Assembly (NCBI GenBank): GCA_020629035.1
Contig: JAHDEC010000002.1
Coordinates: 1-64,000, forward strand
DNA from: Saprospiraceae bacterium
GTDB lineage: Bacteria; Bacteroidota; Bacteroidia; Chitinophagales; Saprospiraceae
DNA: 64,000 nt
Reading direction: 5' to 3'
The translations under genes were made by a program, and so were the position numbers. The notes beneath the pieces are model-generated. The model was given only the letters and a program-made list of their open reading frames with translations. It was not told the origin of the DNA and did not search any database. Positions 54,024 to 62,417 of this stretch are shown in pieces (position 1 is the stretch's first letter; every line of letters starts with the position of its first letter).

Positions 54024-54521
54024 CTAGTTTAGTACCACCGTTTTTTGTCTAGATTTCAGTATGACATCAATGTTTTCTTGATGAGTGGTCGCTAGAGATA
54101 AACCCACATAATCTACTTTTACAGGGAAGTTTTTATGTTGCCTATCCACCAAAACGGCTATTTCAATTTTTTTAGTCAAGATATTAAGCAGTGGTCGGAA
54201 GCTGTAGTAGATAGTTCGCCCAGTGTTAGCCACGTCATCTATAATGATGATCGATTTATTTTTTAATTGTTCAATGTCGATTTCAAGGCTAATGTCGTTT
54301 TCAACGGGTGAAGATGGGTCAATTTTTAACCGACTAAGATTTGGCTGAATATCACAAATCTTGGTTAGTTCTTTGACAATTAGTTTTGCTAGATTATAGC
54401 CATTTGTGTTTATACCGAGTACATAAAGCTCTTTTTCGTAAGCATTATTCTCGTATATTTCATAGGCTAGACGTTTGATTTTATAATCTACCTGCTTATT
54501 ATCTAAAACTTTGACTGTCAT
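54024..54521 (-). CDS. Phosphoribosyltransferase family protein, PyrR-like
   Basis: The 165-residue type I phosphoribosyltransferase fold has the PRPP loop IIIIDDVANTGRTIYYS (about 90-106). The N-terminal part (VDYKIKRLAYEIYENN...ELYVLGINTNGYNLAKLI) resembles PyrR, the pyrimidine attenuation regulator and weak uracil PRTase. No pyr gene or attenuator-like RNA is nearby, and no RNA-binding patch can be judged, so the call stays at family level. Confidence 0.82.
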   Translation of the reverse strand: MTVKVLDNKQVDYKIKRLAYEIYENNAYEKELYVLGINTNGYNLAKLIVKELTKICDIQPNLSRLKIDPSSPVENDISLEIDIEQLKNKSIIIIDDVANTGRTIYYSFRPLLNILTKKIEIAVLVDRQHKNFPVKVDYVGLSLATTHQENIDVILKSRQKTVVLN

Positions 54522-54641
54522 CTAACTAAATTCTCAATAAAGATACGACTAATTGATTATTATAAAGATAAACAGCTTTTGTCGCATTTAAAGAGATATA
54601 TACTGAAGAGATAAATATATTCTACTATTTTTATACATATA

Positions 54642-54647
54642 AAGGAG
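54642..54647 (+). promoter_or_regulatory. Shine-Dalgarno-like AAGGAG
   Basis: AAGGAG lies 10 bases before the ATG at 54658. It is one of very few such sites in a window where starts usually lack them. Confidence 0.5.
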
Positions 54648-54657
54648 CAATTAATTT

Positions 54658-56004
54658 ATGATTCAAATCATCTTATTTAGCCTCATAACCATTACCGTAT
54701 TTTTCATTGCAGGCAAAAAATTCTGGAGAATACGCAGGAATATTCTCTTAGGTAAAGAAAAAGACTTGTCAGGAGATTTTGGACAAAGGTTTAAAAATAT
54801 GACCTTAGTTGCCTTTGGTCAGAAGAAAATGTTTAAGCGCTTTATTCCAGCTATTTTGCACCTTTTCATCTATGTAGCATTTCTATTTACCACTATTGAA
54901 TTAATTGAAATATTAATTGATGGATTTACGGGTCAGCACCGATTTTTTGCTAATATGCTGGGAAGTTTCTATACTTTTTTAATAAGCTTTATTGAAGGAT
55001 TGTCGGTCTTGGCATTTATAGCAACCATTATCTTTTTGTCCAGGAGAAATCTACTCAAACTTCCTAGATTTACTAAAGCAGAAATGCTTGGTTGGCCAAC
55101 AAAAGATGGTAATCTTATTTTATTATTCGAAATAATCCTCTTAGTTGCCATATTTACAATGAATGGTGCGGACACTGTCCTTCAAAGTCGAGACACACCT
55201 CATTATCCAGATACAGGTTTTCTATTAGTAAGTTCTTGGTTAGGGCCAATGTTGTTTGACAATGTAAACACAGGCTCGTTAATTATTATAGAACGAATAG
55301 GTTGGTGGGCGCATTTATTGATGGTTTTTGGATTTATGCTGTACTTGCCTTTTTCTAAACACCTACATATCTTTTTGGCATTCCCTAACGTATTTTATGC
55401 TTCGCTTACATCAAGAGGTGAGATGGAGAATATGGAATCCATCATGAATGAAGTTAAGTCCATGATGGGACTAACTGAAGATACTGGAAGTGAAGCGCCT
55501 ATGGATGATTTACCTTCCTTTGGCGCCAAAGATATCTTTGATTTGTCGTGGAAGAATTTAATGGATGCATATACATGTACCGAATGTGGTCGATGTACAT
55601 CCGTTTGTCCTGCAAATCAGACAGGAAAAAAACTCTCTCCCCGCAAAATAATGATGGATGTAAGAGATAGAGTAGAAGAAGTAGCTACTGCTTTAGATGT
55701 TCAGAATGATGAATGCAAAATTGATAAAGAAAAGGCACTGACAAAAGATAACTTTGACGATGGTAAAAGTTTGTTTGATCTAATTAGCAGAGAAGAAATA
55801 CATGCTTGTACGACATGTAATGCCTGCGTAGAAGCTTGCCCTGTGATGATAGATCCATTAGAGATAATTTTAGATTTAAGGAGGTACGAAATTCTCACAG
55901 AATCCGCAGGTCCAGCAGATTGGATGCCGATGTTTAATAGTGTTGAAAATAATGGCGCTGTTTGGCAGTTGCCAAATTCTAGGGCTGAATGGAAAGATAG
56001 TTAA
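54658..56004 (+). CDS. Membrane-bound Fe-S reductase subunit (HdrC/GlpC-like)
   Basis: The 448-residue protein has about six N-terminal membrane helices, resembling heterodisulfide-reductase-type cytochrome subunits, and a cytoplasmic part with two 4Fe-4S motifs (Cys307, 310, 313, 317 and Cys384, 387, 390, 394). It would carry electrons between membrane quinones and the CCG-domain partner encoded two bases downstream. This Bacteroidota pair is generally called (Fe-S)-binding protein; the donor is unknown. Confidence 0.9.
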   Translation: MIQIILFSLITITVFFIAGKKFWRIRRNILLGKEKDLSGDFGQRFKNMTLVAFGQKKMFKRFIPAILHLFIYVAFLFTTIELIEILIDGFTGQHRFFANMLGSFYTFLISFIEGLSVLAFIATIIFLSRRNLLKLPRFTKAEMLGWPTKDGNLILLFEIILLVAIFTMNGADTVLQSRDTPHYPDTGFLLVSSWLGPMLFDNVNTGSLIIIERIGWWAHLLMVFGFMLYLPFSKHLHIFLAFPNVFYASLTSRGEMENMESIMNEVKSMMGLTEDTGSEAPMDDLPSFGAKDIFDLSWKNLMDAYTCTECGRCTSVCPANQTGKKLSPRKIMMDVRDRVEEVATALDVQNDECKIDKEKALTKDNFDDGKSLFDLISREEIHACTTCNACVEACPVMIDPLEIILDLRRYEILTESAGPADWMPMFNSVENNGAVWQLPNSRAEWKDS

Positions 56005-56006
56005 TT

Positions 56007-56798
56007 ATGGAAGACGTAACAATGAATGTTCCCTTATATGCTGACGTAATAGCAGCTGGAAAAAGACCAGAAATTTTATTCTGGGTAGGTTGTGCTGGTA
56101 GCTTTGATGCAAGAGCTCAGAAAGTATCTAAAGCATTTGCCACACTATTGAATCATGCTGGAGTTGATTTTGCCATTTTAGGAGATGAGGAAGCTTGCAC
56201 AGGAGATCCAGCAAGAAGAGCCGGAAATGAATTCTTATTCCAAATGTCAGCTTTACAAAACATCGAAGTCTTAAATGGTTATGAAATTCAAAAGATTGTA
56301 ACTGCATGTCCTCACTGCTTTAACACGCTTAAAAACGAATATCCAGCCCTTGGAGGTAACTATGAAGTGATACATCACACGACGCTGTTACACCAGTTAT
56401 TTGAAGCGGGTAAATTACGAGTAGAAGGAGGTAATTTTAAAGGACAGAAGATTACCTATCATGATTCCTGCTATCTTGGTAGAGTTAATGGTATCTACGA
56501 AATACCTAGAAAACTATTGGAACAACTAGATGTTGAACTAGTAGAAATGAAAAGATGTAAGTCCAATGGTTTGTGCTGTGGAGCAGGAGGTGCACAAATG
56601 TTTAAAGAGGATGAACCAGGTGACAAACGAATAAATATTGAAAGGGTAGAGGAAGCACTAGAAACAGGTGCTACAGCCGTCGCTGCTAATTGCCCATTTT
56701 GTTTAACTATGCTGGGTGATGGAATCAAAGAAAAAGAGCAACAAGAGAAGGTAAACGTATTTGATATTTCAGAACTAATTTTACAATCTATCAAATGA
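56007..56798 (+). CDS. CCG-domain Fe-S protein (HdrB/GlpC-like)
   Basis: The 263-residue cytoplasmic protein has two CCG-type motifs that bind an unusual Fe-S cluster in HdrB relatives: CPHCFNTLKNEYP with YHDSCYLGR, and later LCCGAGGAQMF with CPFCLTM. It is co-transcribed with the membrane Fe-S subunit (two bases apart), and its stop overlaps the next start (ATGA). The two should form one oxidoreductase linked to the respiratory chain. Confidence 0.92.
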   Translation: MEDVTMNVPLYADVIAAGKRPEILFWVGCAGSFDARAQKVSKAFATLLNHAGVDFAILGDEEACTGDPARRAGNEFLFQMSALQNIEVLNGYEIQKIVTACPHCFNTLKNEYPALGGNYEVIHHTTLLHQLFEAGKLRVEGGNFKGQKITYHDSCYLGRVNGIYEIPRKLLEQLDVELVEMKRCKSNGLCCGAGGAQMFKEDEPGDKRINIERVEEALETGATAVAANCPFCLTMLGDGIKEKEQQEKVNVFDISELILQSIK

Positions 56799-57283
56799 TA
56801 AGGGACTTAATAGCACTGCCAGAAACAAGCAAAGTTTGGATATATCAAGGTGATAAAGAACTTAGTTATGATCAGATAGATTTTATCCGTCCAAAAATAT
56901 ATGAATATGTCGACCAATGGGCTTCCCATGGTCAAGCTGTTGAGGCTTATGGTAATATTTTTCACAAACGGTTTTTAGTGCTTGTGGCTGATGAATCAGC
57001 CTTGGAAGTAAGCGGTTGCTCAATTGATGGAAGCGTACATTTTGTAAAATGGGCATCCAAAGAACTTAATATCGATTTCTTTGACAGAATGAACTATGCG
57101 ATAATGAGTGAAGATGAAGAAATATCTACGATACATCACATAGATTTTAAAGAAGCTTATGTCCAAGGCAAGATTACAGATGAGTCTCTGATATTTAACA
57201 ACTTAGTAGATACTAAGCATCGTTTTTTGACTGATTGGATCAAGCCATTAAAAGATTCTTGGCACTATAAATTTGTAAGCTAA
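56795..57283 (+). CDS. Bacteroidota family often mislabelled ABC transporter ATPase
   Basis: The 162-residue soluble protein begins MIRDLIALPETSKVWIYQGD and has FIRPKIYEYVDQWASHGQAV, matching a short Bacteroidota family that databases often label ABC transporter ATPase. No Walker A, Walker B or ABC signature is present, so that label is unfounded. It overlaps the CCG-domain gene by four bases (ATGA), so it is made with the Fe-S pair. Its function may relate to that complex, for example in maturation; this is inference. Confidence 0.85.
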   Translation: MIRDLIALPETSKVWIYQGDKELSYDQIDFIRPKIYEYVDQWASHGQAVEAYGNIFHKRFLVLVADESALEVSGCSIDGSVHFVKWASKELNIDFFDRMNYAIMSEDEEISTIHHIDFKEAYVQGKITDESLIFNNLVDTKHRFLTDWIKPLKDSWHYKFVS

Positions 57284-57415
57284 GAAGTTAATACCATTTG
57301 TTGTACTGTCCATAACACAAAGAGACTTTGGATCGTTTTAAAATGGACAACTAATTCGAGCATAATTTTTTTTAGAAAGTAATATCTTGAATCAATTACT
57401 ATTTGAAACCTAGGT

Positions 57416-58798
57416 ATGGACATTAATCAACTAATTATTTCAAACTTCCACAATGCAAAAAGTGGACTCTGTCTCTTTAAACCTAGTGGTGAAATTTTCT
57501 TGTTTAATAAATCGGCTGATCGTTTCTTCGTCAATACCAAGGGAAAACAGCTAGTAAATGGAATGAATTTAATCGAATGCTTGCCTCCTAAATTGTTAGA
57601 GAAATATAAACTTATAATTAAAGGCGAATTATCAAACCAAAGACCATTTTTGGAAACGACTGATAAAGAAAATGATCAGTATTTCGATTTAATATTTTCT
57701 AGACTTGAGCATGAAGTATTTGGTATTTATTTTCAATTAGTAATCGCAAATGTAACAGAATCCAAAAAGCTTCAAAGAACATTTGATAAAGTGCTCTATA
57801 TGGGAAGGTTCACGAAAAATCTGATAACTGTTTGTGATAAAGAAATGAAAATTATTTATGTTAATCCTTCATTTGAAAAAGTGACTGGTTACCTTTTAGA
57901 AGAAATTAAAGGAAAAGACATTTCTAAAATGTTAATAGGACCAAACACAGATACTAAAGTAGTCCAATATAAACACAGGCAGATAAGAGATGATAAACCA
58001 TATAATATTCAAATTCTTAACTACAATAAGAATAATGAAAAATTTTGGCAAGATCTGGAAGTAGTACCGTTAAAAGATGACAATGATGAAATTACCGGCT
58101 ATATGAGTATTGGCTCAGATATCACTGAAAAAATCAAACAAGAGAAAAAACACCTTAGAGAAATTCTAAGATCAAACGAAAAAGAACGAAATACAATTGC
58201 TGCAAATCTACATGATAATTTAGGTCAACTCTTAGGAGCGATTCATATTTTACAAATAAAAAATAATAAGAGTTTTGCTGCAGATGCTAGAACAAATCAA
58301 CAAAAAGAAGCTGGTGAAAAATTAGTCGAATTAATAGATCAATCTATTTCAGAACTGCGTGCTATAACTCATGACTTAAATTCTAAAAATCCAGGAAATT
58401 TTAGTTTTACTAATAAATTAGAAGACCTTATATATGACATTGAGCTATTAAGTGATATAAAAGTAAAAGTGGACATAGATCAAAGTATTGATTTTGTCAA
58501 TCTCAAAAACGCAAAAGCTTTGAAAGCAGTTTTAAGGGAACTTTTTAATAATTCAATAAAACACAGCAAAACCCAAGAAATAACATTGAAAACCTTGGTT
58601 AAGAATGAGCATTACGTAATTAGCTACTCAGATGAGGGCTGTGGATTTGATTGGGACGGAAATTTCTATCAAGGAAGTTCAGGATTAAGAAATGTATTCG
58701 ATCGAATAGAATCTTTTTCTGGTAGTATTCAACTAGAAAGTAGTCCAGGTAATGGTGTCAAAATTAGTATTAAAGTACCACTAAAGGCTTTTATATGA
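57416..58798 (+). CDS. PAS-domain sensor histidine kinase, HisKA_3/NarX type
   Basis: The 460-residue cytoplasmic kinase has no membrane segments. It has two PAS domains (about 10-115 and 135-245), a dimerisation helix with the phospho-acceptor His266 in the box ERNTIAANLHDNLGQLLGA, and a catalytic ATPase domain (about 350-460) with NSIKHSK, YSDEGCGF and SSGLRNV. It should sense an internal signal, perhaps redox or oxygen through a PAS-bound cofactor. It overlaps the regulator gene by four bases and is certainly its partner. Confidence 0.92.
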   Translation: MDINQLIISNFHNAKSGLCLFKPSGEIFLFNKSADRFFVNTKGKQLVNGMNLIECLPPKLLEKYKLIIKGELSNQRPFLETTDKENDQYFDLIFSRLEHEVFGIYFQLVIANVTESKKLQRTFDKVLYMGRFTKNLITVCDKEMKIIYVNPSFEKVTGYLLEEIKGKDISKMLIGPNTDTKVVQYKHRQIRDDKPYNIQILNYNKNNEKFWQDLEVVPLKDDNDEITGYMSIGSDITEKIKQEKKHLREILRSNEKERNTIAANLHDNLGQLLGAIHILQIKNNKSFAADARTNQQKEAGEKLVELIDQSISELRAITHDLNSKNPGNFSFTNKLEDLIYDIELLSDIKVKVDIDQSIDFVNLKNAKALKAVLRELFNNSIKHSKTQEITLKTLVKNEHYVISYSDEGCGFDWDGNFYQGSSGLRNVFDRIESFSGSIQLESSPGNGVKISIKVPLKAFI

Positions 58799-59415
58799 TC
58801 AAAGCAATAATAGTAGATAATCACAAATTAGTTAGAGAGGAGCTTAGCTCAATGCTTCATAATAAAGAAGGTATTCGAATATTAAATCAATTTGAATCCG
58901 CCCAAAAAGCTATCGATTATTTAGATAAAGTAAAAGTAGATCTAGTTTTGATGGATGTTAAAATGCCTGATATGAATGGTATAGAAGCTACTCGCATTAT
59001 AAACAAATTGCATCCACGACTTCCAGTTCTTGCCTTATCTATGTTTCATGATAAAAGTAATATTATTGATATGTTTAAGTCTGGAGCTAAAGGGTACGCA
59101 CTTAAAACAAGTGAAGAAAGTGAGTTGATTAAAGCGATTAAGGATGTAACTAATGGAGAATTATACTACGCTAAAGAAGTAAGTGATACAATGCTGATTA
59201 GTTTGTTGAATCAAACTAGTAAACGAAAGATTAACAATCCTGATTTATCAAAACGGGAAAATGAAGTGCTAACATTTGTGTTGGATGGTTTAACAGATAA
59301 GGACATCGGAGAAAAACTCCAAATAAGCAAACGAACGGTAGAAAAGCATAGGCAGAATATTATGAAAAAATATAATGTTAATAAAACAGTACAATTAATT
59401 GCTCTTCTAAACTAG
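58795..59415 (+). CDS. LuxR/NarL-type response regulator
   Basis: The 206-residue regulator has a receiver domain with phospho-acceptor Asp54 (LVLMDVKMPD) and Asp8, but the second acidic-pocket residue is Asn9 (VDNHKL). A LuxR helix-turn-helix follows (about 148-206: LSKRENEVLTFVLDGLTDKD, ISKRTVEKHRQNIMKK). It is read from a start that overlaps the kinase stop (ATGA). I infer that it binds the TACGTA sites at 59438-59460 and 60721-60737. Confidence 0.92.
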   Translation: MIKAIIVDNHKLVREELSSMLHNKEGIRILNQFESAQKAIDYLDKVKVDLVLMDVKMPDMNGIEATRIINKLHPRLPVLALSMFHDKSNIIDMFKSGAKGYALKTSEESELIKAIKDVTNGELYYAKEVSDTMLISLLNQTSKRKINNPDLSKRENEVLTFVLDGLTDKDIGEKLQISKRTVEKHRQNIMKKYNVNKTVQLIALLN

Positions 59416-59437
59416 CTTGATAATTGTTAAAGTTTGC

Positions 59438-59453
59438 ATTTGTACGTACAAAT
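59438..59453. promoter_or_regulatory. Perfect 16-bp palindrome, candidate response-regulator operator
   Basis: ATTTGTACGTACAAAT is a perfect 16-bp palindrome. A second palindrome, AATACGTATT, follows at 59451-59460, so the two TACGTA cores (59443-59448 and 59453-59458) are 10 bases apart on one face of the helix. The block covers a TTTG at 59439-59442 (-33-like) and touches the -7-like TATCTTTC at 59460-59467, as an operator would. Confidence 0.55.
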
Positions 59454-59459
59454 ACGTAT

Positions 59460-59467
59460 TATCTTTC
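59460..59467 (+). promoter_or_regulatory. -7-like element (TATCTTTC) of the DUF4382 gene
   Basis: It has one mismatch to TAnnTTTG, 17 bases after a TTTG at 59439-59442. A weak match with an adjoining operator is what an activator-dependent promoter looks like. Confidence 0.4.
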
Positions 59468-59493
59468 GTTTTTAAGAAAATGATAAACTTATT

Positions 59494-60531
59494 ATGAGAA
59501 AATTATTACAGCTTTCAGCTTTATGTCTCCTTTTGATTTCATGCAATGATAAAATGGATTTAGTAGATGATTCCGCTAATCAAAACCCAGACCAAACCAA
59601 TGAAGTCATAGAGACAGCAAACGAAACTAGGGTAAACATCCAATTAACAGATGGACCAATAGAAGCAGAAGAAGTGAATGTTGAAATATTAGAAGTTCAA
59701 CTTACTATCGATGACAATAAAATTTCACCTGAGATAACTACAGGAATTTATGACTTACTAGAATATCAGGATGGAATAGATACCTTGCTCGGATCAGAAG
59801 TTATTGAAGGAGTTCACTTAACAGAAATAAGACTTATACTAGGAGAAAACAACACGATAGTTGTTGATGGGATAACGCATGACTTAAGCATACCATCTGG
59901 AAGTCAGTCAGGATTGAAGATCAAAACAGATATACTGTTGGACCAATTAGATTCTATTTCACTAACGATAGATTTTGATGCAGGACTCTCTATACATGAA
60001 ACAGGAAATGGAGAATTTAAGTTAAAGCCAGTCTTATTCTTATTAGGTCATGGTGACGATGAAGACGATGAAGACGATGAGGACGATGAAGATGATGATG
60101 AAGATGATGAAGACGAAGATGACGATGAAGAAGAAGATGAAGATGATGAAGACGAAGTATCAATGGATATTCTGAATCAAATAGATTCGTTATATGCTAA
60201 CTATGAGGTAGAAGAAGTTGAGGGTATTCAATATTGTTTTGTAGACACAAAATTATACCTAGTAGAATTGGAAGATGAAGTTAATGACAAAGAATCAACT
60301 ATTCTTTTAAATCTTGATTTAGAAGAAGTAGGGTACGTAGAAAAGATTAACAAATTAGATGATACTGTTGCAATAGATGATTTCTTACTTAACAATTATC
60401 CTGATGCAGCAATACATCCGAAATCTGTGCTAATACATTTAAATAATATGGACTATTATCATATCTGTTTCATGTCGAGCAATTTGGATTGTTTGTACTT
60501 GGATAGTGAGTTTATCGAATTGTGCAACTAA
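59494..60531 (+). CDS. DUF4382 lipoprotein with Asp/Glu tract
   Basis: The 345-residue lipoprotein has its lipobox at Leu-Ile-Ser-Cys17. A DUF4382 domain (about 45-187) has the family wording VNIQLTDGPIEAEEVNVEIL and GVHLTEIRLILG. Residues about 188-221 are 34 consecutive Asp or Glu, encoded by 60055-60156. The remaining 124 residues (222-345), with three late Cys, are not recognised. An acidic tract on an exposed lipoprotein could bind calcium or another cation or polyamines; this is inference. It lies between the two-component system and the synthase-like pair. Confidence 0.85.
   Translation: MRKLLQLSALCLLLISCNDKMDLVDDSANQNPDQTNEVIETANETRVNIQLTDGPIEAEEVNVEILEVQLTIDDNKISPEITTGIYDLLEYQDGIDTLLGSEVIEGVHLTEIRLILGENNTIVVDGITHDLSIPSGSQSGLKIKTDILLDQLDSISLTIDFDAGLSIHETGNGEFKLKPVLFLLGHGDDEDDEDDEDDEDDDEDDEDEDDDEEEDEDDEDEVSMDILNQIDSLYANYEVEEVEGIQYCFVDTKLYLVELEDEVNDKESTILLNLDLEEVGYVEKINKLDDTVAIDDFLLNNYPDAAIHPKSVLIHLNNMDYYHICFMSSNLDCLYLDSEFIELCN
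60055..60156 (+). repeat. GAY/GAR codon repeat encoding 34 acidic residues
   Basis: The 102 bases consist only of GAT, GAC, GAA and GAG codons, without a fixed period but with recurring Asp-Asp-Glu. Mixed synonymous codons argue that protein acidity, not a DNA repeat, is maintained. The length is likely to vary between strains. Confidence 0.85.
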
Positions 60532-60550
60532 CTATTAGCGTTACTTAAAA

Positions 60551-60587
60551 AAAAGCGAAGGGAACTGATTCTCTTCGCTTTTTTTTT
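60551..60587 (+). terminator. Rho-independent terminator of the DUF4382 gene
   Basis: AAAAGCGAAG (60551-60560) pairs with CTTCGCTTTT (60573-60582), extended by GAA/TTC inside a 12-nt loop, followed by a T run. It separates this gene from the synthase-like pair. Confidence 0.85.
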
Positions 60588-60860
60588 GAGATTTATTTGG
60601 ATGAAGGCAAAAATAAATATTGAGTGTCAGTTTCAAAACGGCAAATATTATTTTGATTATTTTGAATTATTGATTATTTAATCATTAATTGATACAAAAT
60701 TATCTTCTTTTGTTTCTAATTACGTAAATAATACGTATAATTACTCATCAGATTTGTAAATAATCTGGAATCTTAAAAGATGTTTAGCTGACATCGACCT
60801 AATATAATGATAATCAACCTGTAGAAACCCACCCCAGTTCTCTACAGATTAATGTGAGAA
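60588..60860. other. Upstream control region of the synthase-like pair
   Basis: No ORF was found. It holds the TACGTA pair at 60721-60737, a direct repeat GTAAATAAT at 60724-60732 and 60756-60764, and a weak -7-like CAGATTTG at 60749-60756. From there to the ATG at 60861 is a leader of about 100 bases with no riboswitch-like structure that I can recognise. Confidence 0.45.
60721..60737. promoter_or_regulatory. TACGTA pair 11 bases apart, candidate response-regulator operator
   Basis: TACGTA at 60721-60726 and again at 60732-60737 lie one helical turn apart, like the pair at 59443-59458. The half-site ATTTGTA of the perfect palindrome recurs at 60752-60758. The site lies 12 bases upstream of a -7-like CAGATTTG. 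Confidence 0.5.
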
Positions 60861-62417
60861 ATGAAAATAAGTAATATTAGTTTATATCTACTAGCCGTAA
60901 TTGAGGGGGCTATAGTCATGGTGGTAGAATTATCTGCAGCAAAACTGCTAGCTCCATACTTTGGCACATCTATACAGATTTGGGCAGCTACTTTAGGTGT
61001 GACTCTAGGTGGATTGACGGTAGGTTATTTTTTAGGTTCTTATCTAAGTACTACCCAAGAAAGAAAAAATATAGTATGCATTAGAACAGTGTTACTTATT
61101 GCAAGTCTGCTATGCGTTTTAATGCCATTTCATGCTCATCACATTCTTGAATTTACTTTACGATTTAGCATAGGTTTAGGAGCAACATTATCATTATGCT
61201 TGTTTCTATTGCCAGTGCTAATAGGCTTAGGTGCAACTTCTCCACTAATTATTCAAGGCTTATCTCAACATTCAAATACTGCAGGTAAACATGCCGGTAG
61301 GGTGTATGGCATTTCCACCATTGGCGGAATTATTGGTACTTTTTTCGCAGGCTTTTACTTTATTCCAGAACTGGGGATAAAATTTACACTGTTGTTTTTT
61401 GGATGCTTATTAGCCATTGCTACCCTAATAATATTAGGTATTAAATTGTACAAGACTAATGTTTTATTTCTTGTTGTTTTTTCAATGGCAAGCTTTGTTT
61501 CTTTCAGCTTTCATCCGGAAATAAATGATCATTTTAATGTGTTACATGAGTCAGATGGTCTGCTTGGTAATATCAAGGTGGTAGAGCACGAAGCCAGTTG
61601 GTTTGGGCAAAAAGGAAAAACTGGAAGAGGTATTATGGTAAATAATACTATGCAAAGTTTTATGGATACTAACAATCCAGAAAGTTCGAGTATATGGGCG
61701 TGGTCTGCCATCATTCCTTCAGTGCTTTCTGTTTATCCTGAAAATTCCAAGGTCTTGTTATGTGGTTTAGGAGCTGGAACGATCGCTAAACAGTTGGATA
61801 ATTTGAATATGGATTACGATGTAGTCGAAATTGATAAACGAGTTGCTGAATTGGCAAAAGAATATTTCGGCTTCTCAAAAAATAAAGAAGTTCATATCGA
61901 TGATGCAAGACACTTTATTAGAACATCAAAAAACAAATATGACATCATCATATTTGACACTTTCTTAAGCGAATCAGCTCCAGAGCATCTTCTAACTATC
62001 GAGTCTTTTAAAGAAATAAAAGAAACATTAAATAAGGACGGCTTGCTTATTACGAATTTTTATGGCTTTACTACAGGTCAATTAGGTTATGCCGCTCGAT
62101 CTGTATTAAAAACTATGAGTGTCTTGGATTGGGAGGCAAATATAATAGCAACATCAGGAAAAGAAGAAAATAGAAACTTGCTGTTTTTTGCTTCTGAAAA
62201 AGATATTGACCTATCTAAAGCTAATTATTCTGAAATAGGACAAGAACCGATCACAGATTTACAAAATCTTGTAATTCCAAAGCGCTTGTTGAATTTAGAA
62301 GATGCTGAAATTTTGACAGATGAAAATCCAAAATTAGCTCAATTATATGCTAAACCTTCCCTGAGTTGGAAGCTGAGTTATAATGAGTATTATACAAAAC
62401 AACTATACACCAAATGA
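60861..62417 (+). CDS. Membrane-fused spermidine-synthase-like protein, copy 1
   Basis: The 518-residue protein has about seven membrane helices (about 1-205) that begin MKISNISLYLLAVIEGAIVMVVELSAAKLLAP, then a spermidine-synthase-like methyltransferase fold (about 285-470). Nucleotide-binding and active-site regions read LLCGLGAGTIAKQL, DYDVVEIDKRVAELAKEYFG, IDDARHFI and DIIIFDTFLSESAPEHLLT. The last replaces the common DAFSGDSIPVHLLT of fused MFS/spermidine synthases. It overlaps copy 2 by four bases. Polyamine synthesis by this class is not shown; amine transport or modification is possible. Confidence 0.85.
   Translation: MKISNISLYLLAVIEGAIVMVVELSAAKLLAPYFGTSIQIWAATLGVTLGGLTVGYFLGSYLSTTQERKNIVCIRTVLLIASLLCVLMPFHAHHILEFTLRFSIGLGATLSLCLFLLPVLIGLGATSPLIIQGLSQHSNTAGKHAGRVYGISTIGGIIGTFFAGFYFIPELGIKFTLLFFGCLLAIATLIILGIKLYKTNVLFLVVFSMASFVSFSFHPEINDHFNVLHESDGLLGNIKVVEHEASWFGQKGKTGRGIMVNNTMQSFMDTNNPESSSIWAWSAIIPSVLSVYPENSKVLLCGLGAGTIAKQLDNLNMDYDVVEIDKRVAELAKEYFGFSKNKEVHIDDARHFIRTSKNKYDIIIFDTFLSESAPEHLLTIESFKEIKETLNKDGLLITNFYGFTTGQLGYAARSVLKTMSVLDWEANIIATSGKEENRNLLFFASEKDIDLSKANYSEIGQEPITDLQNLVIPKRLLNLEDAEILTDENPKLAQLYAKPSLSWKLSYNEYYTKQLYTK

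Noticed and set aside
57307-57349. Inverted repeat TGTCCAT (57307-57313) and ATGGACA (57343-57349) upstream of the histidine kinase
   Set aside because: Only seven bases with a 29-base spacer, no resemblance to the TACGTA sites, and expected by chance in AT-rich DNA of this length.
60749-60756. CAGATTTG as a full promoter of the synthase-like pair
   Set aside because: One mismatch to TAnnTTTG and no -33 TTTG at the right distance; mentioned only as a weak element that might depend on an activator.
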